64,000 nt of DNA from Mycobacterium sp. 3519A (GTDB taxonomy: Bacteria; Actinomycetota; Actinomycetes; Mycobacteriales; Mycobacteriaceae): positions 802,923-866,922 of the forward strand of contig NZ_OESG01000014.1 in assembly GCF_900240945.1 (NCBI RefSeq), read 5' to 3'. Below are positions 7,721 through 15,458 of the stretch, piece by piece (the stretch's first letter is position 1; every line of letters starts with the position of its first letter). The translations under genes and the position numbers were made by a program. The notes beneath the pieces are model-generated. The model ran no database searches and had not been told where the DNA came from. It worked only from the letters and a program-made list of their open reading frames with translations.

Positions 7721-9537
7721 CGTCGACTGCAGAACTGCTTACCGAGTTGGCGGCCGAGGCCGCACCGGCCGGGATCCTCGACGAGGGTGCCAAGCGAGAA
7801 ATTCGCCGCGCCGTACTGACCGCGGTCTGTGTGCCCGGATATCAGGTGCCATTCGGATCCAGGGAGATGCCGGTGGCCCGCGGCTGGGGTTCCGGCGGCC
7901 TGCAGGTGACGCTGGCAGTGATCGGTGCAGAAGACACCGTGAAAGTCATCGATCAGGGCGACGACGCCGGCGTGAACGCAACCAACCTGCGCCGGATGAT
8001 CGCCGCGACGACCGGATGCGCCGAAACGGTGGACACGCGGGAGGCCACCGTCGTGCAGACGCGGCATCGAGTGCCCGAGGAGGCGCTGGGCGCAGGCAAG
8101 TTACTCGTCTTCCAGGTTCCGGTGGCCGAGGTGCTGCGCAAGGTGCAGAAGTCGGTCGCTGAATGCGAACGCATGCATGCCGAGAACGACTACGCCCTGA
8201 TGTGGGTCAACCTGTACGAGGACATCGTGCACAACGGCATGATCACCAGGACCACCGGTTATCCGGTGCTGGTCGGCGGGCGCTATGTGATGACGACGTC
8301 GCCCGTGCCCCGCTGGGACGTTCCCCGGCTGCACCACAGCGAGCACATCAACCTCTACGGCGCGGGCCGGGAGAAGCGGATCATGGCCATCCCGCCGCAC
8401 ACCGATGTGACGCCGTTGACGTTCGATGACGTGCCGTTCGAGGTGGAGTACGCCGAGGGCGCGGTGTGCACACTGTGCGGCAGCGACGATGTCTTCCTGG
8501 TGCCCGCCGGCACCAGCGGCGGGTTCGTGTGCAGCGACACCGAATGGTGTGCGCGGGTGCGCGACGACGACGCCGACCGCGTCGCCCATCGCCAACGGTC
8601 CCCACTGCACTTACTGCCCGATCCGCGTAGGCGGGCCGCGGCGACGGCGGCGGCCTCGCGGAACCGCCCGGTCCCGCGCAGGCAGACCGGCAGCCCTGCC
8701 GCGGAGTGGCTGCTGCGTGTCGACTCGATCGGCAAGGTGCACGGTCCCGGTGGTGTGCACGCGGTGCCCGGCACCGGCCCCGGGTACGGCACCGCGGTCA
8801 GCCCCGACACGGGGGCCATCGTTGCGGCGTGGGATGTGTCCTTCGACGTCGCACCCGGCGAGGCACTCGGAGTGATCGGCGAATCCGGCTCCGGTAAGTC
8901 GACGGTCCTCAAGTGCGTGATCGGCGACGAACAAGCCACCGCGGGATCGGTCCATCTGGCCACGCTGGACGCGGGCCGGACAGACCTGCTCCGGTTACCC
9001 GATGCCGACCGGCGCCGGTTGCGCATCGACGGTATGGCGGTGGTGCACCAAAACCCGGCTGACGGACTGAATCTGCGGGTGAGCGCCGGCGGCAACATCG
9101 CCGAGCAGCTGACCGCGGCGGGCTGGCGGAACTACCACAACATCCGCAACCGCGCCGCGGAACTGCTTGAGCGGGTGGAAGTTCCGTTGAGCCGTATGGA
9201 TGACCCGGTCGGCACGTTCTCCGGTGGGATGCGTCAACGGGTACAGATCGCCAAGGCGTTGGCCACCGAACCGCCGGTGGTGCTGCTCGACGAGCCGACG
9301 ACAGGGTTGGATGCGTCGGTGGCGGCCGGGGTGGTCGACCTGTTGCGCAGCCTGCTGGCCGAACGCGATGTCGCGGCCGTCGTGGTCAGCCACGACTTCT
9401 CGGTCGTCGAAGCGCTGACCGATCGCACCATCGTCATGCATCTGGGACGCGTCATCGAAGCGGGTCTCACCGACCAGCTGTTCCACGATCCCCATCAGCC
9501 CTACACCCAGCGGCTCGTTGCCGCGGCCAGGAGGTGA
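7717..9537 (+). CDS. phnJ: Fused PhnJ (radical SAM C-P lyase) and PhnK (ABC-type ATPase)
   Basis: One continuous 606-residue reading frame covers two normally separate proteins. Residues about 20-282 are PhnJ, the enzyme that breaks the C-P bond. It has the GYQVPFGSREMP block near residue 41 (the region of the glycyl-radical site) and four cysteines C251, C254, C272 and C278 in CX2C-X17-CX5C spacing. In E. coli these correspond to the iron-sulfur ligands and catalytic cysteine (C241, C244, C266, C272). Residues about 330-606 are PhnK, with Walker A GESGSGKST at 388-396, signature FSGGMRQRVQIAKAL and Walker B VVLLDEPTTGLD. About 45 Arg/Ala/Pro-rich residues link them. No frameshift is needed to join the halves, but a sequencing-level check of the linker would be worthwhile. 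Confidence 0.87.
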   Translation: MTSTAELLTELAAEAAPAGILDEGAKREIRRAVLTAVCVPGYQVPFGSREMPVARGWGSGGLQVTLAVIGAEDTVKVIDQGDDAGVNATNLRRMIAATTGCAETVDTREATVVQTRHRVPEEALGAGKLLVFQVPVAEVLRKVQKSVAECERMHAENDYALMWVNLYEDIVHNGMITRTTGYPVLVGGRYVMTTSPVPRWDVPRLHHSEHINLYGAGREKRIMAIPPHTDVTPLTFDDVPFEVEYAEGAVCTLCGSDDVFLVPAGTSGGFVCSDTEWCARVRDDDADRVAHRQRSPLHLLPDPRRRAAATAAASRNRPVPRRQTGSPAAEWLLRVDSIGKVHGPGGVHAVPGTGPGYGTAVSPDTGAIVAAWDVSFDVAPGEALGVIGESGSGKSTVLKCVIGDEQATAGSVHLATLDAGRTDLLRLPDADRRRLRIDGMAVVHQNPADGLNLRVSAGGNIAEQLTAAGWRNYHNIRNRAAELLERVEVPLSRMDDPVGTFSGGMRQRVQIAKALATEPPVVLLDEPTTGLDASVAAGVVDLLRSLLAERDVAAVVVSHDFSVVEALTDRTIVMHLGRVIEAGLTDQLFHDPHQPYTQRLVAAARR

Positions 9538-10289
9538 TAGCTGTGTCCGAAGCAAACACTGTGTTGTCCATTCGCGCGTTGCGAAAGTCGTTCACATTGC
9601 ACACGATTGACGGGCGAACGGTGAATTCGCTGTACGATGTCGACGTCGATGTGCACCCGGGCGAACACGTCGCGCTGGCTGGGCCGAGCGGGGCTGGCAA
9701 GTCGTCACTGCTGCGCTGCGTGAACCGGACCTACCTGCCGGACTCCGGGTCGGTGGCCCTGCGGGTCGCGCAGGACGAGCGGGTCGAGCTGACCGGGCTG
9801 TCGGACCGGGCGATGGCGCGCCTCCGTGGTCGTGAATTCGGTTACGTGTCACAGTTTCTCAACGCGCCGCCGCGCACGGACCCGTTGGATGTGGTGGCGG
9901 CGACGGCGCGTAGGCGCGGGCTGAACCGGGCGGAGGCGCGGGATGCCGCGGTCGATGCGCTGCGGAGGCTCAACCTCGACGAGGCGCTGTGGGATGTGGA
10001 CTGCTCGGTGCTCTCGGGTGGCGAGCGGCAGCGGGTGAACCTCGCAGCGGGCACCGTGTCGCCGCCCCGGCTGCTCCTGCTCGACGAGCCGGTGTCGGCA
10101 CTGGACCCGGTGAACCGGGAGGCGGCGCTGGAGCTGATCGCATCGCTGACGGCGCAGGGCGTCGCGGTCCTCGCCGTCTTCCATGACCTCGCCGCGATGC
10201 GTCAGCTGGCGTCACGGGTGGTCCTCATGCGTGACGGCCGCATCGTCGGCGACGGCGCACCGAACGAAATGTTGGAGGGAGCCGCATGA
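9534..10289 (+). CDS. phnL: C-P lyase ATPase subunit PhnL
   Basis: ABC-type ATPase that binds the C-P lyase core (together with PhnK) and is needed for the nucleophilic attack step. The protein has 251 residues, Walker A GPSGAGKSS near residue 51, signature LSGGERQRVNLAAG and Walker B LLLLDEPVSALD. The N-terminal TLHTIDGRTVNSLYDVDVDV is the PhnL-type opening. The GTG at 9534 overlaps the phnJ-K stop. After it comes a 31-base gap before phnM, the only real gap among the lyase genes. Confidence 0.88.
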   Translation: MIAVSEANTVLSIRALRKSFTLHTIDGRTVNSLYDVDVDVHPGEHVALAGPSGAGKSSLLRCVNRTYLPDSGSVALRVAQDERVELTGLSDRAMARLRGREFGYVSQFLNAPPRTDPLDVVAATARRRGLNRAEARDAAVDALRRLNLDEALWDVDCSVLSGGERQRVNLAAGTVSPPRLLLLDEPVSALDPVNREAALELIASLTAQGVAVLAVFHDLAAMRQLASRVVLMRDGRIVGDGAPNEMLEGAA

Positions 10290-10320
10290 CTCGCAAGCGA
10301 GGAACTGGGGGGGACCGCGC

Positions 10321-11523
10321 ATGACGACTGAGCTGTCCGAATCACGGTTGGGGCATTGGCCGTTGGCCGCGCCGCCGGACGATTACGTGTTGGGACACGT
10401 GCGGGCGGTGTTGCCCGATCGGGTGCTCGACGATGCGCTGGTCGCGGTGCGCGGCGGTCTGATCGCCGCCGTCGAGCCGCACCGGCCCGGCGTACAAGCC
10501 GATGTGGACGGGGAGGGTCTGCTGTGCATCCCCGGCTTGGTCGACACGCACAGCGACGGGCTGGAGAAGGAGCGGCTGCCGAGGCCCGGCGCCGAGTTGC
10601 CGCTCGACTTCGCGCTGCTGTCGTTCGAAGCAAAACTGCGCGCCGCGGCGGTCACAACCGTTTTCCACGGCACCGGATTCGAGAACAGCTTCGGGCGCGG
10701 CGTGCCGCGCACAGTTGAAGGCGCACAGCAGGTCTGCGCGGCGATCGACGCGCGCGCCGCCGACGGCCTGGTCGACCACCGGCTGCTCTACCGGCTCGAT
10801 GTGCGGTCGGCCGACGGGCTGCGGGCGTTGCAGGAGCGGTTGGCCGATATCACCTCGCAACAGGTGCTGGTGTCGCACGAGGACCACACCCCGGGGATCG
10901 GCCAGTACGCCGACCGGCGCTACTACGAGCGCTACATCGTTGGGACCCGCGGCTTCTCGCAGGAGGAGGCGGTCGAGCACGTCGACGAGTTGATCGCCGA
11001 ACGTGACAGCCGTCTCGGGTTGCGGGATGCGACGATGTCGTGGCTGAGCGAACAGGCGGGTGCGGGCCGGATCAGGCTGCTGGGGCACGATCTCACCTCG
11101 GCCGCCGAAGTCGAGGAACTGGTGGGACGCGGTGGCGCGGTCGCCGAGTTCCCGACCACGGTCGAAGCCGCAGAAGCCGCACGGGAGCGCGGCTTGCCTG
11201 TGGTGATGGGCGCGCCGAATGTGTTGCGCGGCAGTTCGCACAACGGCAATGCGTCGGCGCGAGAGTTGGTGGGCAGGGGCCTGGTGACCTCGATCGCGTC
11301 GGACTACCTGCCGTCTGGTCTGCTGGCCGCGGTCTTCGCTCTGGAGGGTGACGGGTTGCTTGCGTTACCGGCTGCTATCGGTCTGGTGACCGCGGGACCG
11401 GCCGACGTGGCGGGGATTACGGACCGTGGCCGATTGCAGCCTGGCCTGCGCGCCGATATCGCGTTGATCGCGACCGGGCCGCTGTGGCCGGTCGTGCATT
11501 CGGTCCTGGTGAGCGCCCGATGA
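10321..11523 (+). CDS. phnM: Alpha-D-ribose 1-methylphosphonate 5-triphosphate diphosphatase PhnM
   Basis: Amidohydrolase-fold enzyme that removes diphosphate from the ribosyl phosphonate triphosphate, making the substrate of PhnJ. The 400-residue protein carries the PhnM metal-site motif GLVDTHSDGLEKERLPRPG, the FHGTGFE segment, LVSHEDHTPG and the C-terminal IASDYLPSGLLAAVF block. The ATG at 10321, preceded by a G-rich stretch, gives the family length; an upstream in-frame start would run back into phnL. Its stop overlaps the next gene (ATGA). Confidence 0.9.
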   Translation: MTTELSESRLGHWPLAAPPDDYVLGHVRAVLPDRVLDDALVAVRGGLIAAVEPHRPGVQADVDGEGLLCIPGLVDTHSDGLEKERLPRPGAELPLDFALLSFEAKLRAAAVTTVFHGTGFENSFGRGVPRTVEGAQQVCAAIDARAADGLVDHRLLYRLDVRSADGLRALQERLADITSQQVLVSHEDHTPGIGQYADRRYYERYIVGTRGFSQEEAVEHVDELIAERDSRLGLRDATMSWLSEQAGAGRIRLLGHDLTSAAEVEELVGRGGAVAEFPTTVEAAEAARERGLPVVMGAPNVLRGSSHNGNASARELVGRGLVTSIASDYLPSGLLAAVFALEGDGLLALPAAIGLVTAGPADVAGITDRGRLQPGLRADIALIATGPLWPVVHSVLVSAR

Positions 11524-12359
11524 GTCATATCGGCTGGCCGGTTCCAGAACCAGATGTGCCGCCGGGCACCCATCCTGTTCTCGCCGACGCGGTGCGGGCG
11601 GCGGCCGCCGAATTCGGTTCGGCCCGTGTGCAATACGACCGGGCTGCGCTGGCAGAGAAGGTCGAGATGGGCGCCGACGGCACACCGACGATGCGGTTGG
11701 ACATCCTGGTCGACACGGCGATCGCCGCGGTCATCGACAAGCACAAGGTCAACCTGCTCAGCGAGGAGATCGGCGTCATCGACAACGGCTCGGCGCTCAC
11801 CTTGGTGGTCGATCCGGTCGACGGTACCGCGAATGCGGCTGCGGGAGTGCCACTTTCGGCGTTCGCCGGCGTGCTTGCGATCGACGGCGTCGCAACCGAG
11901 GCGCTGACATGCTGGTTCGACACCGGGCGGTGCTGGCGTGCGGTCGCGGGCCAGCCCGCGCCCTACCGGACGACAGGTCGGAAGACTCTCGACGGTGCGG
12001 CAGTCAGCCTGCTGCGCCCGCACGGTCCCGATGACGACGCATGGTGGCGGGTTGCCAGAAGGGCTGCCCGGGTACGGATCCTGTCCACCAGTTGCCTGGA
12101 GGCAGCGCTGGTCGCTGAGGGGTCCACTGACGCGTTCGCCGATGCCGGGTCGGACACCCACCGGATCATGGATCTGGCGGCGGCGATGGTGATGGTGCCC
12201 GCGGCGGGCGGTGCGGTGCTCGACGTCCGGGGCAGGCCGCTGGAGCTCGATCCGGATCTGACCCGACGGTGGTCGGGGGTGGTGGCGGCGACGCGCGAGC
12301 TTGCCGAAGAGCTGGTCGACATCCTCAACGACGACGCGGATGGTAGGGACACGCAGTGA
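11520..12359 (+). CDS. Inositol-monophosphatase-family phosphatase in the phn operon
   Basis: A 279-residue protein of the Mg-dependent IMPase/FBPase/CysQ superfamily. Metal-site motifs are visible: EE in LLSEEIG near residue 87 and DPVDGTANA near residue 100 (family form DPIDGTxNF). The C-terminal DAGSDTHRIMDLAAAMVMV resembles the WDxAAG region, though the Trp is missing. It is translationally coupled to phnM and to the next gene. The operon has no phnP or phnN, which in E. coli process the ribose cyclic phosphate left after C-P cleavage. I infer that this phosphatase may act on ribose phosphates at that step; the sequence alone does not give the substrate. Confidence 0.75.
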   Translation: MSHIGWPVPEPDVPPGTHPVLADAVRAAAAEFGSARVQYDRAALAEKVEMGADGTPTMRLDILVDTAIAAVIDKHKVNLLSEEIGVIDNGSALTLVVDPVDGTANAAAGVPLSAFAGVLAIDGVATEALTCWFDTGRCWRAVAGQPAPYRTTGRKTLDGAAVSLLRPHGPDDDAWWRVARRAARVRILSTSCLEAALVAEGSTDAFADAGSDTHRIMDLAAAMVMVPAAGGAVLDVRGRPLELDPDLTRRWSGVVAATRELAEELVDILNDDADGRDTQ

Positions 12360-12928
12360 CGCTGACCCGTGACGAGCTCGCCGGGCTGATCGATGGTCTC
12401 GCCGGGTTGCCCTACGGCGACGAGGTGGTGGATCAGCGCACCCATGCGCTGCAGACCGGGTGGTACGCCGCCGGTGCCGGTGCCGATGACGAGTTGCTGT
12501 TGGCCGCGGTGCTGCACGACGTCGGCCGGGCCACGCCGGTTCGCGCGCAGTGGCCGGAGCTCCCGCATGAGCTTGCCGGCGCTGAGTTCGCGAAGTGCCA
12601 CGTCGGGCAGCGGGCCGCCTGGATCATCGCCGAGCACGTCCCCGCCAAGCGTTACCTGGTCGCCGCCGACAGCGCGTATCACGCGCACTTGAGCGCAGCG
12701 TCAGTGGCGTCGTTGATGCGGCAGGGCGGGCCGATGAACGAGACGGAGGTGGCGGTTTTCGCGGCGCACCCGAACGCCGAAGAGGCGGTACTGGTGCGGC
12801 GTTGGGATGACAACGCCAAAGATCCGAACGGGCCGGTGGTTTCGATCGTCGACGTGCTCGACGCCTACGGACGGCTGTGCGAAACGGCAGCCAACCGCCA
12901 TTCGCCGGGGACGCCCTTCAGTTCGTGA
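12356..12928 (+). CDS. PhnZ-like HD-domain mixed-valent diiron oxygenase
   Basis: A 190-residue HD-domain protein closely resembling PhnZ, which oxidatively splits 2-amino-1-hydroxyethylphosphonate. The metal ligands line up: H30, H54-D55, H71, H94 and D151. The PhnZ substrate-gating pair Tyr/Glu is present with the same spacing (Y20, E23), and the family segments EHVPAKRYL and [10 protein letters not shown] are clear. One difference is R58, where PhnZ has a His beside the HD motif (HDLGH versus HDVGR), a position reported to contact substrate. No PhnY-type 2-oxoglutarate dioxygenase is nearby. The GTG at 12356 overlaps the phosphatase stop. The last 20 or so codons lie over the antisense strand of a cyclase relic and may not be native to the gene. 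Confidence 0.8.
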   Translation: MTLTRDELAGLIDGLAGLPYGDEVVDQRTHALQTGWYAAGAGADDELLLAAVLHDVGRATPVRAQWPELPHELAGAEFAKCHVGQRAAWIIAEHVPAKRYLVAADSAYHAHLSAASVASLMRQGGPMNETEVAVFAAHPNAEEAVLVRRWDDNAKDPNGPVVSIVDVLDAYGRLCETAANRHSPGTPFSS

Positions 12929-13183
12929 GAGCCGCGGTCGTCGAACTCGAGACCTGACCCGATGACGAGGTCGCGCAGGGTGCTCGACACGAGCACGTCG
13001 TTGGGCCCGGCCAACGCGGCGACGCGGGCGCCGATGTGCACCGCGATGCCGCCGATGTCGTCGCCGCGGACTTCGCATTCGCCGGTGTGTCGAGAAGAAC
13101 ACGATGTCGCGCTCGCCCGGCGCCGACGCGCGATAGGCGACCCGCAATTCCCCGTTCAGCGCATAGCGCGTCTCGGAGAACAT
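12865..13183 (-). pseudogene. Remnant of alpha/beta-hydrolase-type class III adenylate cyclase
   Basis: Reading the minus strand from the ATG at 13183 gives an N-terminus ([20 protein letters not shown]) typical of mycobacterial hydrolase-cyclase proteins. After about 32 codons, near 13105, the frame shifts. The other frame then gives the end of a class III cyclase: [30 protein letters not shown] and [11 protein letters not shown], stopping at 12865-12867. Everything between (several hundred codons in intact relatives) is gone. The relic overlaps the 3' end of the PhnZ-like gene, which shows that the phosphonate island ends inside this dead gene. Confidence 0.75.
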
Positions 13184-13275
13184 GGCCGCAGTGTAAGGCG
13201 CGGCGTAGGACGATTTCGCAGATCAGCTGCCATTGGAGTAGCCTGGGCCGGTTGCCGACGCAGGCGACCCTCCTG

Positions 13276-13292
13276 CCACGGAACGACCGTGG
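13276..13292 (+). promoter_or_regulatory. Small hairpin in the rpsF leader
   Basis: A perfect 6-bp stem (CCACGG / CCGTGG) with a 5-base loop lies 33 bases before the rpsF start. It is followed by CCGACC and the ribosome-binding site GTAGGAGGTGA. Many bacteria autoregulate rpsF through an S6:S18-binding leader hairpin. Whether this one has the required bulge is not clear, so the role is only suggested by position. Confidence 0.3.
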
Positions 13293-13324
13293 CCGACCAG
13301 ACCGTAGGAGGTGATGGGTTCCTT

Positions 13325-13615
13325 ATGCGTCCATACGAAATCATGGTCATCCTCGACCCCACACTCGACGAGCGCACCGTAGCTCCGTCGCTGGAGGCGT
13401 TCCTCAACGTGGTCCGCAAGGACGGCGGCAGTGTCGACAAGGTCGACATCTGGGGCAAGCGCCGGCTGGCATACGAGATCGCCAAGCATGCCGAGGGCAT
13501 CTACGCCGTCGTCGATGTGAAGGCTGAGCCCGCGACCGTGTCCGAGCTCGACCGTCAGCTCAACCTGAACGAGTCCGTTCTGCGGACCAAGGTGCTGCGG
13601 ACCGACAAGCACTAG
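13325..13615 (+). CDS. rpsF: 30S ribosomal protein bS6
   Basis: A 96-residue bS6 protein of the small subunit platform, starting [16 protein letters not shown], with the conserved [10 protein letters not shown] and [13 protein letters not shown] blocks. The ATG at 13325 is chosen because it gives the exact family length and has a GTAGGAGG site upstream. It opens the conserved rpsF-ssb-rpsR-rplI cluster. Confidence 0.97.
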   Translation: MRPYEIMVILDPTLDERTVAPSLEAFLNVVRKDGGSVDKVDIWGKRRLAYEIAKHAEGIYAVVDVKAEPATVSELDRQLNLNESVLRTKVLRTDKH

Positions 13616-13695
13616 TCGGAACGGCGTGTGCGCGTCGGAGTGCTTCCGTAGGCTCGCCTGCGACTGCCGCACACGGCCAACTCCAGGAGGAACTC

Positions 13696-14202
13696 GTGGC
13701 TGGTGACACCACCATCACCGTCGTCGGAAACCTGACCGCCGATCCGGAACTTCGCTTCACGCCGTCAGGTGCGGCCGTTGCGAACTTCACGGTCGCGTCG
13801 ACGCCGCGCATCTACGACCGCCAGAGCGGGGAGTGGAAGGACGGCGAAGCGCTGTTCCTGCGCTGCAACATCTGGCGCGAAGCGGCCGAGAACGTGGCCG
13901 AGAGCCTGACCCGCGGATCGCGGGTGATCGTGCAGGGCAGGCTCAAGCAGCGCTCATTCGAGACCCGTGAGGGCGAGAAGCGCACCGTGGTCGAGGTCGA
14001 GGTCGACGAGATCGGCCCCTCGCTGCGGTACGCCACCGCCAAGGTCAACAAGGCCAGCCGCAGCGGCGGCGGTGGCGGCGGATTCGGCAGCGGCGGCGGC
14101 GGTTCCCGCGGCGGCGGCTCGGAAGCCAAGCAGGACGATCCGTGGGGCAGCGCCCCGGCGTCGGGCTCGTTCGCGGGCAGCGACGACGAACCGCCCTTCT
14201 GA
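13696..14202 (+). CDS. ssb: Single-stranded DNA-binding protein SSB
   Basis: Binds and protects single-stranded DNA in replication, recombination and repair. The 168-residue protein has an N-terminal OB fold ([18 protein letters not shown], then [18 protein letters not shown]). A Gly/Ser/Arg-rich flexible linker runs about residues 118-145, and the acidic tip ends DDEPPF that recruits partner proteins is present. The GTG start at 13696 follows CCAGGAGGA. Confidence 0.97.
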   Translation: MAGDTTITVVGNLTADPELRFTPSGAAVANFTVASTPRIYDRQSGEWKDGEALFLRCNIWREAAENVAESLTRGSRVIVQGRLKQRSFETREGEKRTVVEVEVDEIGPSLRYATAKVNKASRSGGGGGGFGSGGGGSRGGGSEAKQDDPWGSAPASGSFAGSDDEPPF

Positions 14203-14244
14203 CAACCAACTTTCAATCAGTGATACCCGGAAAGAGATAGACAC

Positions 14245-14499
14245 ATGGCCAAGGCCAACAAGCGGCGCCCCGCGCCGGAAAAGCCCGTCAAGACGCGCAA
14301 GTGCGTCTTCTGCTCCAAGAAGGGGCAGGCGATCGACTACAAGGACACGGCGCTGCTGCGCACCTACATCAGCGAGCGGGGCAAGATCCGCGCCCGCCGG
14401 GTGACCGGTAACTGCGTGCAGCACCAGCGCGACATCGCGATCGCGGTCAAGAACGCCCGCGAGGTGGCGCTGCTGCCCTTCAGCTCGTCAACGCGATAG
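14245..14499 (+). CDS. rpsR: 30S ribosomal protein bS18
   Basis: An 84-residue bS18 that pairs with bS6 on the 30S platform. It keeps the cysteine pair C-VFC in KCVFCSKKG, the zinc-binding (C+) form, with [19 protein letters not shown] and the Arg-rich [13 protein letters not shown] block. It sits 42 bases after ssb and 19 bases before rplI. Mycobacteria often have a second, cysteine-free zinc-independent rpsR elsewhere; that is not in this window. Confidence 0.97.
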   Translation: MAKANKRRPAPEKPVKTRKCVFCSKKGQAIDYKDTALLRTYISERGKIRARRVTGNCVQHQRDIAIAVKNAREVALLPFSSSTR

Positions 14500-14518
14500 A
14501 GCAGGACAGGACGAAAAG

Positions 14519-14974
14519 ATGAAGCTGATTCTCACTGCAGAAGTCGACCACCTCGGAGTATCCGGCGACATTGTCGAGGTCAAGGACGGCTACGGCCGCA
14601 ACTACCTGCTGCCGCGCGGGCTGGCCATCGTCGCTTCCCGCGGAGCCGAGCGCCAGGCCGAGGAGATCCGCCGCGCCCGTGAGGCCAAGGCGGTACAGGG
14701 CCTCGAGCACGCGAAGGAGCTCAAGACCGCGCTCGAAGGCCTCGGTCCTGTCGAGCTGTCCGTCAAGTCGGCCAGTGACACCGGCAAGCTGTTCGGTTCG
14801 GTGATGGCGGCCGACGTCGTTGCTGCCATCAAGAAGGCCGGCGGACCGAACCTCGACAAGCGGACGGTGCAACTGCCCAAGGCGCACATCAAGTCGACGG
14901 GCACGCACCTCGTTGCCGTGCGGCTACACCCCGAGGTCGACGCCTCGGTGTCCCTCAACGTAGTCGCAGGTTAA
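14519..14974 (+). CDS. rplI: 50S ribosomal protein bL9
   Basis: A 151-residue bL9 with its N-terminal RNA-binding domain ([13 protein letters not shown], then [13 protein letters not shown]), a long central helix rich in Glu/Arg/Lys, and the C-terminal domain ([15 protein letters not shown]). Last gene of the ribosomal cluster; followed by a strong hairpin. Confidence 0.97.
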   Translation: MKLILTAEVDHLGVSGDIVEVKDGYGRNYLLPRGLAIVASRGAERQAEEIRRAREAKAVQGLEHAKELKTALEGLGPVELSVKSASDTGKLFGSVMAADVVAAIKKAGGPNLDKRTVQLPKAHIKSTGTHLVAVRLHPEVDASVSLNVVAG

Positions 14975-14990
14975 TTACCTCAGCGTCAAT

Positions 14991-15030
14991 ACGGCCGGGT
15001 GAAGACCATGATCGATCTTCACCCGGCCGT
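14991..15030 (+). terminator. Hairpin terminator after rplI
   Basis: A perfect 15-bp inverted repeat (ACGGCCGGGTGAAGA at 14991-15005, its complement at 15016-15030) with a 10-base loop, starting 17 bases after the rplI stop. There is no long T-run, as is usual in mycobacteria. It probably closes the rpsF-rplI operon. Confidence 0.8.
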
Positions 15031-15458
15031 TGCTGTATCTGCTGGCGAACAACATGGCAGGTTCAGACCCCAGCGAACCTAACAAGCTGTTAACCTCTTG
15101 GGCCCTTGCGCGAAACACAACACGCCCGAGACCGCAACCAGGGCCGACACGCCGAGGCAATTGTCATCCACAGGTATGAACCACGGTTATCGTGCGGCTA
15201 TCTGCGTGAATGCACTGAACAAAGAGGTCCATACACAGGTTCTCCCCAACGACTCAACATGCCCGTCCAGACCTATCCACACGCCATCCACAACTTCATG
15301 AACAGGGCCACTTTGTAGGGGTCCTAGCAACGTCTAGCGTTGGCCGTCGCGGGCCGTTGTTCGAGGCTTGCCAGGGGGAATTGTCGGTCGACGCCCCTAT
15401 AGTCAAGTGGCAGACTATCGAATGTACGTTCGATCTGGTGGAAGGGGTGAGTCGCTCC
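15031..15458 (+). promoter_or_regulatory. Untranslated region before dnaB, with DnaA-box-like 9-mers
   Basis: I find no gene here. The stretch contains three same-strand 9-mers close to the DnaA-box consensus TTATCCACA: TCATCCACA at 15164-15172, CTATCCACA at 15273-15281 and CCATCCACA at 15284-15292. Nearer the gene is a short inverted repeat CAACG-N5-CGTTG at 15328-15342. A GGAAGGGG ribosome-binding site at 15440 precedes the dnaB GTG. DnaA control of dnaB is a guess; the boxes carry one or two mismatches. Confidence 0.35.

Noticed and set aside
8540..8720. Frameshift at the phnJ-phnK junction
   Set aside because: PhnJ cysteines and PhnK motifs are in the same frame without any correction, so a fusion is the simpler reading; kept only as a caveat.
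13036..13314. Plus-strand frames upstream of rpsF
   Set aside because: They overlap the cyclase relic and the rpsF leader and have no family resemblance.
15098..15318. Plus-strand frames of 67-70 codons before dnaB
   Set aside because: Codon use is atypical, there is no ribosome-binding site, and they overlap the likely regulatory region of dnaB.
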